From contig CANQNB010000003.1 of NCBI GenBank assembly GCA_947625065.1, forward strand, positions 1-39,272: 39,272 nt of DNA, written 5' to 3'. Shown here piece after piece: positions 1 through 9,748 of this stretch. A program made the translations under genes and the position numbers. Below the pieces are notes generated by a model. It saw only the letters and a program-made list of their open reading frames with translations. It had not been told where the DNA came from and searched no databases. Position 1 is the stretch's first letter. Each line of letters starts with the position of its first letter. Source of the stretch: an uncultured Clostridia bacterium. Its GTDB lineage: Bacteria > Bacillota > Clostridia > Christensenellales > Borkfalkiaceae.

Positions 1-1
1 C

Positions 2-622
2 GTGGAAGCGGCTCCCTACACGAGCTACTATGATACCAAGTATGAGCCCGAAGAAGGCGCCGTCTACGATACCGCTTTCGTTTTGATGCCGAGGTCGGAG
101 GGCGCGCTCAAATCGCTCCTCTCCTCTTTCGGAAAGACGGACGAGAGGGACGTCTCCTATGTCCTCAGCAACGTGCTGTACGAGAGCGTGGAGCTCGTCA
201 ATCTGGTCGTCGCCGCGCTCAAAGTGGTGTTCCTCGTCACGGGCATTCTGCTCGCGGTGTTCGCTTCCCTCCTCCTCTTCAACTTCATCTCGGTGAGCAT
301 TGCGAACAAAAAGAAGGAGATCGGCATCCTGCGGGCGGTGGGTGCGCGCGGCGCGGACGTCTTTAAGATCTTCTTCTCCGAATCGGGGATCATCGTCGGC
401 ATCTGCACCCTCATTTCGCTCGCGGGAACGGCGGCAGTGGTGGCTGTGCTCAACCTCATCCTGCGCCTGCAGGCGGGGCTCGATGTCACCCTCTTCGTGA
501 TGGGTCCCCTCTCCGTACTCATCATGGTGGGCGTGGCGGTACTCATCGCCTTCATCTCCACCTTCCTGCCCGTCTTCTTCGCGGCAAGAAAAAAGCCCGT
601 CGAATCGATCAGGGCTCTGTAA
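2..622 (+). CDS. ABC transporter permease, C-terminal part (FtsX/MacB-like), truncated by window edge
   Basis: Open at left edge; TM segments and motif '[27 protein letters not shown]...KKPVESIRAL', typical of FtsX-type permease C-termini; paralogous to the end of the 15896-18493 product. Confidence 0.85.
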   Translation: MEAAPYTSYYDTKYEPEEGAVYDTAFVLMPRSEGALKSLLSSFGKTDERDVSYVLSNVLYESVELVNLVVAALKVVFLVTGILLAVFASLLLFNFISVSIANKKKEIGILRAVGARGADVFKIFFSESGIIVGICTLISLAGTAAVVAVLNLILRLQAGLDVTLFVMGPLSVLIMVGVAVLIAFISTFLPVFFAARKKPVESIRAL

Positions 623-627
623 AAATT

Positions 628-1563
628 TCAGCCGAGTATGCACCGGAAGACGCGCATGGTGTTTCCGAATGCGATCTTCTCGGCGATGCGCGCTCCGAAC
701 GCCGTCTCAAGGTCCCCCAAAAGGGTGGGCATGCAGGCGGCGTTTTTCATGTACGCATTTTCGGGGATGCCGTCGAAGTCGCTCCCGAGGGCGAGCACGT
801 CCTCCCCGCCGACGCGCAGGATGTGGGCGGCATGGGCGAGAAGTGCGACGCGCTGTCCCTCCGCCGTCGGGTCGTCTGAGAGAAAATCGGCGCAGAAATT
901 GAGCCCCACTACCCCGCCGCAGTCGGAAAGAGCCCCGATCTGCCCGTCGGTCAGATTGCGCGCATGGGGAAAGATCTCCGCCGCATTGGAATGGCTCGCA
1001 ACGAAGGGCACGCCTGCCCGTTTGCAAATTTGTGCGACATCTTCGAATACGCCGTCGCTCGCATGGGACACGTCGATCGCCATGCCGAGCGAGATCATGC
1101 GTTCCGCGAGCGCAAAGCCGAAGGGCTTGAGACCGCGCTCTTCACGCAAAACGCGGGTACCATGTCCGAGGTCCCCCCTTCCGTAAGCGACAAAATTGGG
1201 GTAGCCGATCTCGTTCTCGCGGTTCCACAGCAGCCCCATCATGCGCACGCCGCGTCTGTAGAGAAGGTCGAGCTTTTTCAGATCCCCCTCCACCGCGCCG
1301 CCCTCTTCCACCGTGAGCATCGCACAGAGCGCGCCCTCGCGGATGTCGGAAAACTTTTTCACGGGCCGATAGCCCTCGCGCGCGCACATTTCATCGAACT
1401 TTTGGGAGAAGAAGAGGGCACGGCGGAACTTTTCGTCCTCTTCGCCGAGAAAGGCGGCAAAACACTGCACGAGGCACCCGCCGCGCCGCAAACATGTCGG
1501 CGTGACCTGAAAGACGCCCTCCATTTTCGTGAGAGCGTCTGTGTGCAGATCGAAATATTTCAT
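628..1563 (-). CDS. Membrane dipeptidase (peptidase M19 / renal dipeptidase family)
   Basis: 'YFDLHTDAL', 'DVSHAS', 'FVASHSNA', 'LGSDFDGI' motifs; start trimmed to MKYFDLHTD (ATG at 1563). Confidence 0.87.
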   Translation of the reverse strand: MKYFDLHTDALTKMEGVFQVTPTCLRRGGCLVQCFAAFLGEEDEKFRRALFFSQKFDEMCAREGYRPVKKFSDIREGALCAMLTVEEGGAVEGDLKKLDLLYRRGVRMMGLLWNRENEIGYPNFVAYGRGDLGHGTRVLREERGLKPFGFALAERMISLGMAIDVSHASDGVFEDVAQICKRAGVPFVASHSNAAEIFPHARNLTDGQIGALSDCGGVVGLNFCADFLSDDPTAEGQRVALLAHAAHILRVGGEDVLALGSDFDGIPENAYMKNAACMPTLLGDLETAFGARIAEKIAFGNTMRVFRCILG

Positions 1564-1621
1564 CCTCTGTAAAACATCCGGACGATGCACCCGAGAATGT
1601 ACGGGAGCTTGATGCAGACGA

Positions 1622-2254
1622 TCATTCCGCCTCCTCGTTGATGATGGCGAGCACATCCCCCTCCGTCACCCGGAAGGAATATTCCCCTCCCGTCGTGAGA
1701 TTGGAGATGCCACGCGTGGAGCCGTAGCAGAGCCACAGATCTTCGGGGGCGTATTTCAGTCCCCTCATCTCCATAATATGCGCGTCGCCGCCGAAAGGCA
1801 ACAGCGAGACCGTCTGCTCTCTCTTGCAGGGAAAGCTGTGCTCGCCCGTGCCGCAGAGGATGATCTTCGCGCCGTTGGTTTGCAGCGCCGCGGTCTGAGT
1901 TCCCGCTTTTTTTGCCTTATACAGGAGGTGGAGATTGCCGAGAAAATGGTCCTCGCGCTTCCCTCCGCCGCCGTAGAAGACGACGTCCGTGGCACCCATG
2001 TCCGAGACACGGTCCACCGCAAGCTCGCCGTCCGTCTCATCCTTCTCGATGGGGAACCGCTCCATCCGAATGCCCTGCGGGAGAGGATCGAGGGAGTCGA
2101 AATCGCCGAGGAGTTCGTCGATCTTCACCCTGTCCTTCGCCCACGTATAGGCGCCGTCGCAGCAGATCACGTAGGCGCCCTCCCCGCAAATGTGCCCGCG
2201 GTAGGGCTCGCCGTTGAGGAGAATGACGGCGCGTTTATGCCTTTCGCCCCTCAT
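1622..2254 (-). CDS. thiN: Thiamine diphosphokinase
   Basis: 'CCDGAYTWA', 'LLGDFDSLDP', 'FPIEKDETDGELAV' motifs; follows rpe as in the conserved Firmicutes operon. Confidence 0.88.
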   Translation of the reverse strand: MRGERHKRAVILLNGEPYRGHICGEGAYVICCDGAYTWAKDRVKIDELLGDFDSLDPLPQGIRMERFPIEKDETDGELAVDRVSDMGATDVVFYGGGGKREDHFLGNLHLLYKAKKAGTQTAALQTNGAKIILCGTGEHSFPCKREQTVSLLPFGGDAHIMEMRGLKYAPEDLWLCYGSTRGISNLTTGGEYSFRVTEGDVLAIINEEAE

Positions 2255-2904
2255 CCGCGCAGCCTCGCGATCGTCTTCGCCATGTCGCGGGAGCGGAACA
2301 CCGTGCTGCCCGCAACGATGACGTTTGCCCCCGCCGCAATCACGTCCCGCACGTTTTCCTCCGTGATGCCTCCGTCCACCTCGATGTCGAGATCGCTCCG
2401 TCCGATCTTCTCACAAAAGCTGCGAAGTTTTTCTATTTTTTTGAGCGTCTCCGGGATGAATTTCTGCCCGCCCCAGCCGGGGTGGACGCTCATAACGAGG
2501 AGCATGTCCGCGCCCTCTTCCGCCGCGGGGAAAATTTTCTCCACGGGCGTCTCGGGGTTGATGACCGCGCTCTTTTTTACCCCATGAGAGGCGATCTGCC
2601 CGAAGAGTTTGGGAATGTCGCATGCCTCCACGTGCACGGTGATGATGTCTGCCCCCGCGCGCGCGAAGTCCTCGATGTGTGTCTCGGGGTGGAGGACCAT
2701 CAGGTGACAATCGAGGGGGAGGGAGGTGTGCGGGCGGATGCCCTTCACCATCTGCGCGCCGAAAGTGATGGGCGGGACGAAATTGCCGTCCATGACGTCA
2801 CAGTGCACATAGTCGGCGCCGCAGCGTTCCAGCGCCGTTACGCTCTCTTTGACGCAAGAAAAATCGCTTGCCAAAATGCTCGGTGCAATTTTGATGTCCA
2901 TCAT
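2251..2904 (-). CDS. rpe: Ribulose-phosphate 3-epimerase
   Basis: 'APSILASDF', 'HCDVMDGNFVPPITFG', 'HPGWGGQKFIPE', 'EVDGGI' motifs. Confidence 0.95.
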   Translation of the reverse strand: MMDIKIAPSILASDFSCVKESVTALERCGADYVHCDVMDGNFVPPITFGAQMVKGIRPHTSLPLDCHLMVLHPETHIEDFARAGADIITVHVEACDIPKLFGQIASHGVKKSAVINPETPVEKIFPAAEEGADMLLVMSVHPGWGGQKFIPETLKKIEKLRSFCEKIGRSDLDIEVDGGITEENVRDVIAAGANVIVAGSTVFRSRDMAKTIARLRG

Positions 2905-2924
2905 GTTCTCCTTTTTATGCTTCG

Positions 2925-2995
2925 GGATGACGCGGAGGGTCGCTTCGGACTTCGGGATCCTTCGACTGCGCTACGCTCCGCTCAGGATGACGCGG
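2925..2995. repeat. Interspersed palindromic repeat: GATCC...TTCGACTGCGCTACGCTCCGCTCAGGATGAC, with flanking 11-bp direct repeats GGATGACGCGG (2925-2935 and 2985-2995)
   Basis: Read directly; related to elements at 24527-24552 and 24575-24606. Confidence 0.7.
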
Positions 2996-3006
2996 GGCGT
3001 AGGGAC

Positions 3007-4056
3007 TCAGGGATCGAAAGAATTTTTCGAAATAAATTTTGCCCTCAGTTGCCCGCAGGCGCCGCCGATGTCGCTCCCCATGCTCCTGCGGAGGGTCGCG
3101 GAGATGCCGAGGCTCTCAAGCGCCTCCAAAAATTTTTGCGCGGTCTCCTCCGAAGTCCCCTTCAGATCCCGCTCCTTCACCTCGTTGAGGCGGATGAGAT
3201 TGACGTGACACGGTCTCCCCCGCAGCAGCTGCGCGAGCTCTTTGGCATGGACCATGTCCGCGTTCTCCCCCTCGATCAGGCTGTATTCAAAGATGTAGCG
3301 GCGCCCCGTCGCCTCAAAATATTCGGTGCATGCCGCAAGGATCTCCGCGATCGTATAGCGGTTTGCGATCGGCATCGTGCGGGCGCGCTCGGCGTCCGTC
3401 GTCGCGTGGAGGGAGACGGTGAGGGTGAGGGGGATCCCCTCCTTTGCAAACTTCCTCATCTCGGGCACGAGACCGCAGGTGGAGAGGCTCACGTTGCGTG
3501 CGCTGATGCGGATGCCCCCCTCCGCCGTGAGGTTCCGCAAAAATCTGACGACGTTGTCGTAGTTGTCGAAGGGCTCGCCGCTGCCCATGAGCACGACGTT
3601 GGTGACGGCGCGGTCCTTGAGATTCCCCCCTTCCGCGCGGTTGACTGTGAGGATCTGTCCCAAGATCTCCCCTGCGGAGAGGTCGCGGATCCTGCCGCCC
3701 AGCGTGGAGGCGCAAAACTTGCAGCCCATGCGGCAGCCCACCTGCGTGGAAACGCACTGCGTGTTGCCGTACTTGTATTTCATGAGCACCCCCTCGATGA
3801 GGTTGCCGTCGGCGAGCTTGAAGAGATACTTCTTCGTGCCGTCCTTCGACGTGAACTGCTCTCGGATCCTGACGGGCTCGTCTTCGAATTCGTCGAGAAG
3901 GCGGGCGCGGAGAGAAGCGGAGACGGGGAGAGCGGAGAGCGTTTTCCCCTGCATGAGCCCCTCGAAGATCTGCTTTGCGCGGAAGGCGGGCTCGCCGTAT
4001 CCCCTGACGAGGGCGGCGATCTCCTCATAGGAGAGGTCCTGTAAAATGCGTTTCAT
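3007..4056 (-). CDS. rlmN: 23S rRNA (adenine2503-C2)-methyltransferase, radical SAM
   Basis: Radical SAM CxxxCxxC 'CRMGCKFCAST', 'NVVLMGSGEPFDNYDNV', C-terminal 'RRSMGSDIGGACGQLR'. Confidence 0.96.
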   Translation of the reverse strand: MKRILQDLSYEEIAALVRGYGEPAFRAKQIFEGLMQGKTLSALPVSASLRARLLDEFEDEPVRIREQFTSKDGTKKYLFKLADGNLIEGVLMKYKYGNTQCVSTQVGCRMGCKFCASTLGGRIRDLSAGEILGQILTVNRAEGGNLKDRAVTNVVLMGSGEPFDNYDNVVRFLRNLTAEGGIRISARNVSLSTCGLVPEMRKFAKEGIPLTLTVSLHATTDAERARTMPIANRYTIAEILAACTEYFEATGRRYIFEYSLIEGENADMVHAKELAQLLRGRPCHVNLIRLNEVKERDLKGTSEETAQKFLEALESLGISATLRRSMGSDIGGACGQLRAKFISKNSFDP

Positions 4057-5267
4057 GATAATTTCATCCTGCAGACATAGAAGCCTGCGCCAAAGGCGGT
4101 GTCGGGCAAAAACTGCAAGCCGTACGCCGTCCTCTCGTGGGGAAGGGGGCAGCCCGCCTCCTCGACCTCGAACGCGGGGTGGGAGAGCAGAAACTGCCCG
4201 ACGACGCCGTCATTCTCCTCGGGGAGGATGGAACAGGTCGCATAGTAGAGGTGCCCGCCCCGTTTGACGTATCTGCTGCAATTTGCGAGGATCGCCGATT
4301 GCAACGCCACGATCGCGGACATGCCCCCCTCGTTTTTCCTCAACGGGAGGTCGGGATTCTCGCTGACAGTGCCGAGACCGGAGCAGGGCGCGTCCACCAG
4401 AACGCCGTCGAATGCCCCCTCGAAGGCGGGGTCGAACTGCGACGAATCGGAGAGGCGGGCGTCGATGTTCTCCGCTCCCATCCGTTCCGCATATGAGCGG
4501 ATGAGCCCGACGCGGTGGGCGTGGACATCGCACGCAACGACTTCTTCGCACTTTTTTGCGAGGAGGACGCTCTTTCCCCCGGGCGCGGCGCAGGCATCGA
4601 GGAGGGATGTGCACGGCTCGACGACCGAGCAGACCGCGACCGATCCCACCGACTGAAAGGTGTAATCCCCACGCGAAAAACCCTCGTCGCGGGCAAAATT
4701 TTTGAAGAGATAGGTGTGGGCGAAGGGAGTGGCGGTGTGCGGGAGGTGCAGATACCTCTCCTCGCCGCGCTCGAAGCGGACGGACACGCCGCCGCTCTTT
4801 GCGAGCAGAATGGCTTCGGCGCGCGGACCGTACTTTTCGCAGATCGCATCCACCGCAAAGGGGGGGAAATTGCTTCTGATGGCGAGCCCTTCCCTCCCCC
4901 CGGGCAGGACGACCCGCGCGGGATCGAAGGCGCGGAGGGCGGCGTTCACGAAATTTTTCTGCTCCCCCTTGCCGACGAGTTTGGTGAGCTCCACCGCCTC
5001 ATTGACACAAACGGAGGGGGGCATGTCCGAGAACAGGCGCGCGTAAATGGCAATTTCCATGATGAGCGCGACGGCAGGCTTGGGTCTTTTTTTCGCCACG
5101 GTCGCAAGGCAGGCGCCGAGGTAGCCGTAGTTTTCGAGCACGCCGTAAGAGAGGCGCACCGTCCGCCCCTTCTCCCCCGCGGGGAGCTCCGAGAGGGCGA
5201 TCTTGAGGTGGGCGCCCTCCCTGATCACCCGCGTGAGGACGCGGTAAGCGTCAAGAAAGGCGTTCAA
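4053..5267 (-). CDS. rsmB: 16S rRNA (cytosine967-C5)-methyltransferase
   Basis: 'LLDACAAPGGKS', 'VLVDAPCSGLGTV', NusB-like N-terminus; follows fmt. Confidence 0.93.
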   Translation of the reverse strand: MNAFLDAYRVLTRVIREGAHLKIALSELPAGEKGRTVRLSYGVLENYGYLGACLATVAKKRPKPAVALIMEIAIYARLFSDMPPSVCVNEAVELTKLVGKGEQKNFVNAALRAFDPARVVLPGGREGLAIRSNFPPFAVDAICEKYGPRAEAILLAKSGGVSVRFERGEERYLHLPHTATPFAHTYLFKNFARDEGFSRGDYTFQSVGSVAVCSVVEPCTSLLDACAAPGGKSVLLAKKCEEVVACDVHAHRVGLIRSYAERMGAENIDARLSDSSQFDPAFEGAFDGVLVDAPCSGLGTVSENPDLPLRKNEGGMSAIVALQSAILANCSRYVKRGGHLYYATCSILPEENDGVVGQFLLSHPAFEVEEAGCPLPHERTAYGLQFLPDTAFGAGFYVCRMKLS

Positions 5268-6174
5268 AGCGCATCCCCTTTGCGAGCTTTCTGCCGTTCA
5301 GAAAGTCGCGCGCGGACATCCTTCTCCCGCCCGCGGGTTGCAGTTCGGTAATGGACACGGCGCCCTCGCCGCACCTTACGACGAGCCCCTCCCCGGCGGA
5401 AGCGGCGACCACCGTGCCTGCGGGGACATCCTCCAAACAGGGCACTTCCTCCGCGAACCAGAAGTTCAAGGTGAGATCCCCCACGCGCGCATAGGCGAAG
5501 GGGGAAGGCGAGAGCCCGCGGATGAGACAGGAGACCTCGCGCGCCGTCTTCGTAAAATCCACCTCGGTGCGGCTGACCTTTTTGCAGGTGAAGCCCTCCC
5601 CCTGCTTCGTGAGGGAGAACCCGCCCCGCCCGATGGCTGCGAGCGCCTCTGTGATGAGCCCCGCCGAGATGCGGGAGAGGCGATCTTCGAGGGTGCCGCG
5701 GTCGTCCGAATCGTAGATGGGCGTCCTTTCGCACAGGAGCATGTCGCCCGTGTCGAGCCCGAGTTCGGTCTTCATGATCGTGACCCCCGTCTCGCGGCAG
5801 CCGTCGATGAGTGCGCGGGCAATGGGCGCCGCGCCGCGGTAGGCGGGAAGAAGGGAGGCGTGGATGTTCCATACCCCGAGCGGGAAGAGATCCAAGACTT
5901 CCTGCGTGAGGATCTGCCCATAGGCGCACGTGACCATGAGATCTGCCCCACAGGCGGCGAGGGAGGAGACGTCGTTTCTGAGTTTTTCGGGTTGAAGGAC
6001 GGCGATCCCAAGCTCCTCCGCTCTCTCCTTGACGGGCGAAGGGGTGAGGATCCCCCTTCTGCCCTGCGGTCTGTCGGGCTGGGTGAGGACGGCGGCGATG
6101 TCATAGCCCGCCTCCGCGATCGCACAGAGGGGAAGGACGGCAAATTCGGGCGTGCCCGCAAACACAAGCTTCAT
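5251..6174 (-). CDS. fmt: Methionyl-tRNA formyltransferase
   Basis: 'MKLVFAGTPEFAV', 'LTQPDRPQGR', 'NIHASLLPAYRGAAPI' motifs. Confidence 0.96.
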   Translation of the reverse strand: MKLVFAGTPEFAVLPLCAIAEAGYDIAAVLTQPDRPQGRRGILTPSPVKERAEELGIAVLQPEKLRNDVSSLAACGADLMVTCAYGQILTQEVLDLFPLGVWNIHASLLPAYRGAAPIARALIDGCRETGVTIMKTELGLDTGDMLLCERTPIYDSDDRGTLEDRLSRISAGLITEALAAIGRGGFSLTKQGEGFTCKKVSRTEVDFTKTAREVSCLIRGLSPSPFAYARVGDLTLNFWFAEEVPCLEDVPAGTVVAASAGEGLVVRCGEGAVSITELQPAGGRRMSARDFLNGRKLAKGMRFERLS

Positions 6175-6630
6175 TCAGTCCTCCGCGTCGCGGACGTTTT
6201 CCGCCTTGTCGGTATAGAGGATGCCGTCGAGATGGTCGAGTTCATGGCAGACGGCGCGGGCGAAGAAGTCGCGGGCAACGAGGGAGTATTTGTCCCCCTT
6301 GCGGTCCTGAAAGAGGATCTTCACCTTGGAGGGACGGACGACGGTGCCCGCCTTGCCGCGGACGGAGAGGCAGCCCTCCGCTCCCCTCTGCTCTCCCTTC
6401 TGCCAGACGAAGACGGGGTTGATGAACTCAAAGTACCCCTCCTCCACGTCGACGACGACGGCGCGGATGGGAACCCCGACCTGCGGCGCGGCAAGCCCTG
6501 CGCCCTGCGCTTTTTTGAGCGTCTCCTTCATGTCGTCGAGAAGGGTACAGAGCTCTCCGTCGAAGCGGGTGACGGGCGCACATTTTTTGCGGAGAACGGG
6601 GTCTCCGACTTGAACGATTTCACGAATCAT
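6175..6630 (-). CDS. def: Peptide deformylase
   Basis: 'GAGLAAPQVG', 'EGCLSVRG', 'CHELDHLDGILY' metal motifs; start taken as MIREIVQVGDP. Confidence 0.95.
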   Translation of the reverse strand: MIREIVQVGDPVLRKKCAPVTRFDGELCTLLDDMKETLKKAQGAGLAAPQVGVPIRAVVVDVEEGYFEFINPVFVWQKGEQRGAEGCLSVRGKAGTVVRPSKVKILFQDRKGDKYSLVARDFFARAVCHELDHLDGILYTDKAENVRDAED

Positions 6631-6653
6631 ACAGACCTCTTGCAATTGGTTTT

Positions 6654-8825
6654 TTAACTGAGATTGGCGGGATTTTCCTCCACGTAGACGAGCACGCTCT
6701 TGTGCTTTTCCTCCGCGCAGACGGCGTAGACCTCTTTGAGGACGCCGCCGCCCGTGAGCCGCATGAGCACCTGATAGCGGAACTTGTTCTGGATGCGCTT
6801 GATGGGCGAGTGCATGCGGTTGAAGAAGAGAAACTGCTCGGTGTGGGCGAGATAGATCTTCTGCAGCTTTTCGTAGACGGAGCGGAGGACTTCGAGGGTC
6901 TCCTTTTCGTCCTCCCCCGTCACCATCACGCGGACGATCGTGGCATAGGGCGGGAAGAGCATGGCGGCGCGCATGGCGATCTCGTGGGCGTAGAAGCCCT
7001 CGTAGTCATAGTCCGCCGCAAAGCGGAGAATGGCGTTGTCGGGGTCGTACGTCTGCAGGACGACCTCCCCCGGCTCCTGCGCCCTGCCGCTCCTGCCCGC
7101 GACCTGCGTGACGAGCTGGAAGGTGCGTTCGCCGCTGCGGTAGTCGGCAAAGTGCAGGCTCATGTCGGCGTCGAGGATGCCCACGAGGGTCACGGAGGGG
7201 AAATCGTGCCCCTTCGCCACCATTTGGGTGCCGACGAGGATGTCTGCCTCGTGCGCCGAGAATTGTTTCAAGATCTTGAAGTGCCCCTCCTTGCCGCTCG
7301 TGGTGTCCACGTCCATGCGCAAAATGCGCGCTTCGGGATAGAGCTTTTTGAGCTCGGTGACCACCCGCTGGGTGCCCGTTCCGACGTAGCCGAGGTGCTT
7401 CCCCCCACATTCGGGACAGGCGGGCGGCAGTCTGTACCGCGCGCCGCAGTAGTGGCATTTGAGGCAGTCCTCCTCGCTGTGGTAGGTGAGGGCGACGTCG
7501 CAGTGTTCGCACTTTGCGACATACCCGCAGTCGCGGCAGATGACCGTCTGCGAGTACCCCCTGCGGTTGAGGAAAAGGATGGCTTGGTTGCCCTTGGAGA
7601 GGCACTGGGCGAGCTTGTCGCGCAGCGATGCGGAGAACGCCGAGGGGTTGCCGCGGCGCACCTCACGGCGCATATCGACGATGCTGACCTCGGGCATGGG
7701 TCGGGCGTTGATCCTCTCGGGCAGGCGGATGAGCTCAAATTCCCCCTTCTTGGCGCGCTGGTAAGTCTCCACCGAAGGGGTCGCGCTGCCGAGCACGAGT
7801 TTGCATCCGTTGTAGGCGGCGCGAAGAGATGCGACGTCGAAGGTCGTATAGCGGGGGGAACTCTCCGAGGAGTAGCTCCCGTCGTGTTCCTCGTCGATGA
7901 CGATGATGCCCACGTTCTCGACGGGGGCAAAGATCGCCGACCGCGCACCGATGGCGATGCGCGCCGTCCCCTCCCGAAGGCGCATCCATTCGTCGAACCG
8001 TTCCCCCGCGGAGAGCCCGCTGTGCAGGATCGCCGCCTTGCTCCCGAACCGTGCGCGGAGCTGGCTGAGCATCTGCGGGGTGAGGGAGATCTCGGGGACG
8101 AGGAAGAGCGCCGTCTTCCCCTCGGCGAGCACATCGGCGATGAGGGTGAGGTAGACCTCCGTCTTTCCGCTCCCCGTCACGCCGTGCAGAAGGCATACCT
8201 GTTTCTCCGTCGAAACGACGGTCTCGACGGCGGTGCGCTGGGCGGGGGTGAGCGTCTTCTCCGTCCTCTCCCCCTCCACGCCGCGGTAGGGATCGCGGAA
8301 GATGCGCCGCTTCTCGGCGACGACTGCTCCCTTTTTGAGGAGCGCATCGAGGGCGCCGCCGAATTTTTCGCGCAAAAATGCCGAATCCGCCTCGCCGTTC
8401 TCCTCCAAAAATGCCACGAGGGCGAGTTGCTGGGGGGCGCGTGGAGAGAGCCTGGGATCCTCCCCCGTGAGACGGCAAAAGGTCCTGTGGCGCTCTGCAA
8501 CTTTCCCCGTGCGCATCTCCGCAGGCAGAAAGAGGCGGAGTGCGAGCGCCATGGGGACGCGGTATCTCTCGGCGAGGGCGGAGGCGAGGGAGAGCGATTC
8601 TGCCGTGAGCGCGGGCTCGCCGTCATCCGTCCGCAGGATGCGGCGGATCTTTTGGGGAGGGACGTCGCTTTCCCCCTTGATGCGCATGACAAAGCCCGTC
8701 GTCACCCCGTTGCCGAAGGGCACGACGACGCGCATGCCCGCGGCGATCTCCTCCCCGCAGGCGTAATCGAAGATTTTATCGACGTCGCTGTGCGCGATGT
8801 CTACGATGACTTCGCAAAAAGGCAT
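6654..8825 (-). CDS. priA: Primosomal protein N' (replication restart helicase)
   Basis: 'LLHGVTGSGKTEVY', 'DEEHDGSY', zinc cysteines 'CRDCGYVAKCEHCDVALTYH...CHYCG...CPECGG'; start MPFCEVIVDIAHSDVDKIFDY. Confidence 0.95.
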   Translation of the reverse strand: MPFCEVIVDIAHSDVDKIFDYACGEEIAAGMRVVVPFGNGVTTGFVMRIKGESDVPPQKIRRILRTDDGEPALTAESLSLASALAERYRVPMALALRLFLPAEMRTGKVAERHRTFCRLTGEDPRLSPRAPQQLALVAFLEENGEADSAFLREKFGGALDALLKKGAVVAEKRRIFRDPYRGVEGERTEKTLTPAQRTAVETVVSTEKQVCLLHGVTGSGKTEVYLTLIADVLAEGKTALFLVPEISLTPQMLSQLRARFGSKAAILHSGLSAGERFDEWMRLREGTARIAIGARSAIFAPVENVGIIVIDEEHDGSYSSESSPRYTTFDVASLRAAYNGCKLVLGSATPSVETYQRAKKGEFELIRLPERINARPMPEVSIVDMRREVRRGNPSAFSASLRDKLAQCLSKGNQAILFLNRRGYSQTVICRDCGYVAKCEHCDVALTYHSEEDCLKCHYCGARYRLPPACPECGGKHLGYVGTGTQRVVTELKKLYPEARILRMDVDTTSGKEGHFKILKQFSAHEADILVGTQMVAKGHDFPSVTLVGILDADMSLHFADYRSGERTFQLVTQVAGRSGRAQEPGEVVLQTYDPDNAILRFAADYDYEGFYAHEIAMRAAMLFPPYATIVRVMVTGEDEKETLEVLRSVYEKLQKIYLAHTEQFLFFNRMHSPIKRIQNKFRYQVLMRLTGGGVLKEVYAVCAEEKHKSVLVYVEENPANLS

Positions 8826-8914
8826 GACGATGACGGCTCCCTCAGGGCGGGAGCAAAAACGGGCGGGGCATGTCCGCGACAAGGAGCTCGGAAAGCTCCC
8901 CGCACAGTAGAGAA

Positions 8915-8937
8915 ATTGCCCCGCGCGGCGGGGCAAT
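8915..8937 (-). terminator. GC-rich hairpin just downstream of rpoZ (ATTGCCCCGC-loop-GCGGGGCAAT), weak U-tract
   Basis: Perfect 10-bp inverted repeat; minus strand continues TTTCTC. Confidence 0.45.
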
Positions 8938-8939
8938 CC

Positions 8940-9161
8940 TCAATCCTTCGTGACCCGGAACTTGCCGTTCATCACTTCCTGGCAAGCCACCACGATCTCC
9001 TTCTGCTTGCCCGGAAGTTCGGTGACGCCCGTCGACTGCATCTGCTCGATGATCTGGCGGGTCCTCTTTGCTATGACGACGCAGAGCTCGTATCTCGAAA
9101 TGGGCATGTCGTCCGTTCCGAGCTTTCTGACGAGCGCGTCTACCGAAGGTTCATTGATCAT
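8940..9161 (-). CDS. rpoZ: DNA-directed RNA polymerase omega subunit
   Basis: 'SRYELCVVIAKRTRQI' omega motif; between gmk and priA; start trimmed to MINEPSVDAL. Confidence 0.9.
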   Translation of the reverse strand: MINEPSVDALVRKLGTDDMPISRYELCVVIAKRTRQIIEQMQSTGVTELPGKQKEIVVACQEVMNGKFRVTKD

Positions 9162-9171
9162 ATCTATCACC

Positions 9172-9747
9172 TCATTCCTTGTTGATTTCCTTGTCGATGA
9201 TGGCGCGGAGCTCACCGATCGCGGTGTCGAGATCGTCGTTCAAGACGGAATAGTCGTATCTGTCCGCCTGCGCCAGTTCGAATGCGACGCGCTCGCGGCG
9301 CTCCCGCATCTGCTCCGCCGACTCCTTCCCCCTGTGGTTGATGCGCTCCTCGAGGGCGTGGAGGCTGGGGGGCGTGATCATGATGAGCACGACGGGGTAC
9401 TTCCCCATCGCCCTGATCTTTTCCGCCGCCTGAAACCCGCCCATGGGCTCGATCTCGAGGATGACCGAGCGGGTCTGAAGCTCGCGCATCACGTCGGAGA
9501 GCAGCGTCCCGTAATAATTTTCGAAGTGGTTGTTGTATTCGAGGAATTCGCCCCGTGCGATCCGCTGCTCGAATTCCTCCTTCGTGACGAAGTAATAGGC
9601 TTCGCCGTGTTTTTCGCCGCGACGGGGGGCGCGGGTCGTGAGTGACACGGAGAGCCAAAGGTCGCGGCGACCCTGCATGAGCGCCTTTACGAGCGTTCCC
9701 TTGCCCGCCCCCGAGGGACCGGATACAATGAACAGTACGTTTCTCAT
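9172..9747 (-). CDS. gmk: Guanylate kinase
   Basis: 'FIVSGPSGAGKGTLVK', 'SVSLTTRAPRRGEKHGEAYYFV', 'FLEYNNHFENYYGT'. Confidence 0.96.
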   Translation of the reverse strand: MRNVLFIVSGPSGAGKGTLVKALMQGRRDLWLSVSLTTRAPRRGEKHGEAYYFVTKEEFEQRIARGEFLEYNNHFENYYGTLLSDVMRELQTRSVILEIEPMGGFQAAEKIRAMGKYPVVLIMITPPSLHALEERINHRGKESAEQMRERRERVAFELAQADRYDYSVLNDDLDTAIGELRAIIDKEINKE

Positions 9748-9748
9748 A

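Noticed and set aside
6702-9185. 827-aa plus-strand ORF opposite priA/rpoZ
   Set aside because: Antisense to conserved housekeeping genes; composition typical of a mirror frame.
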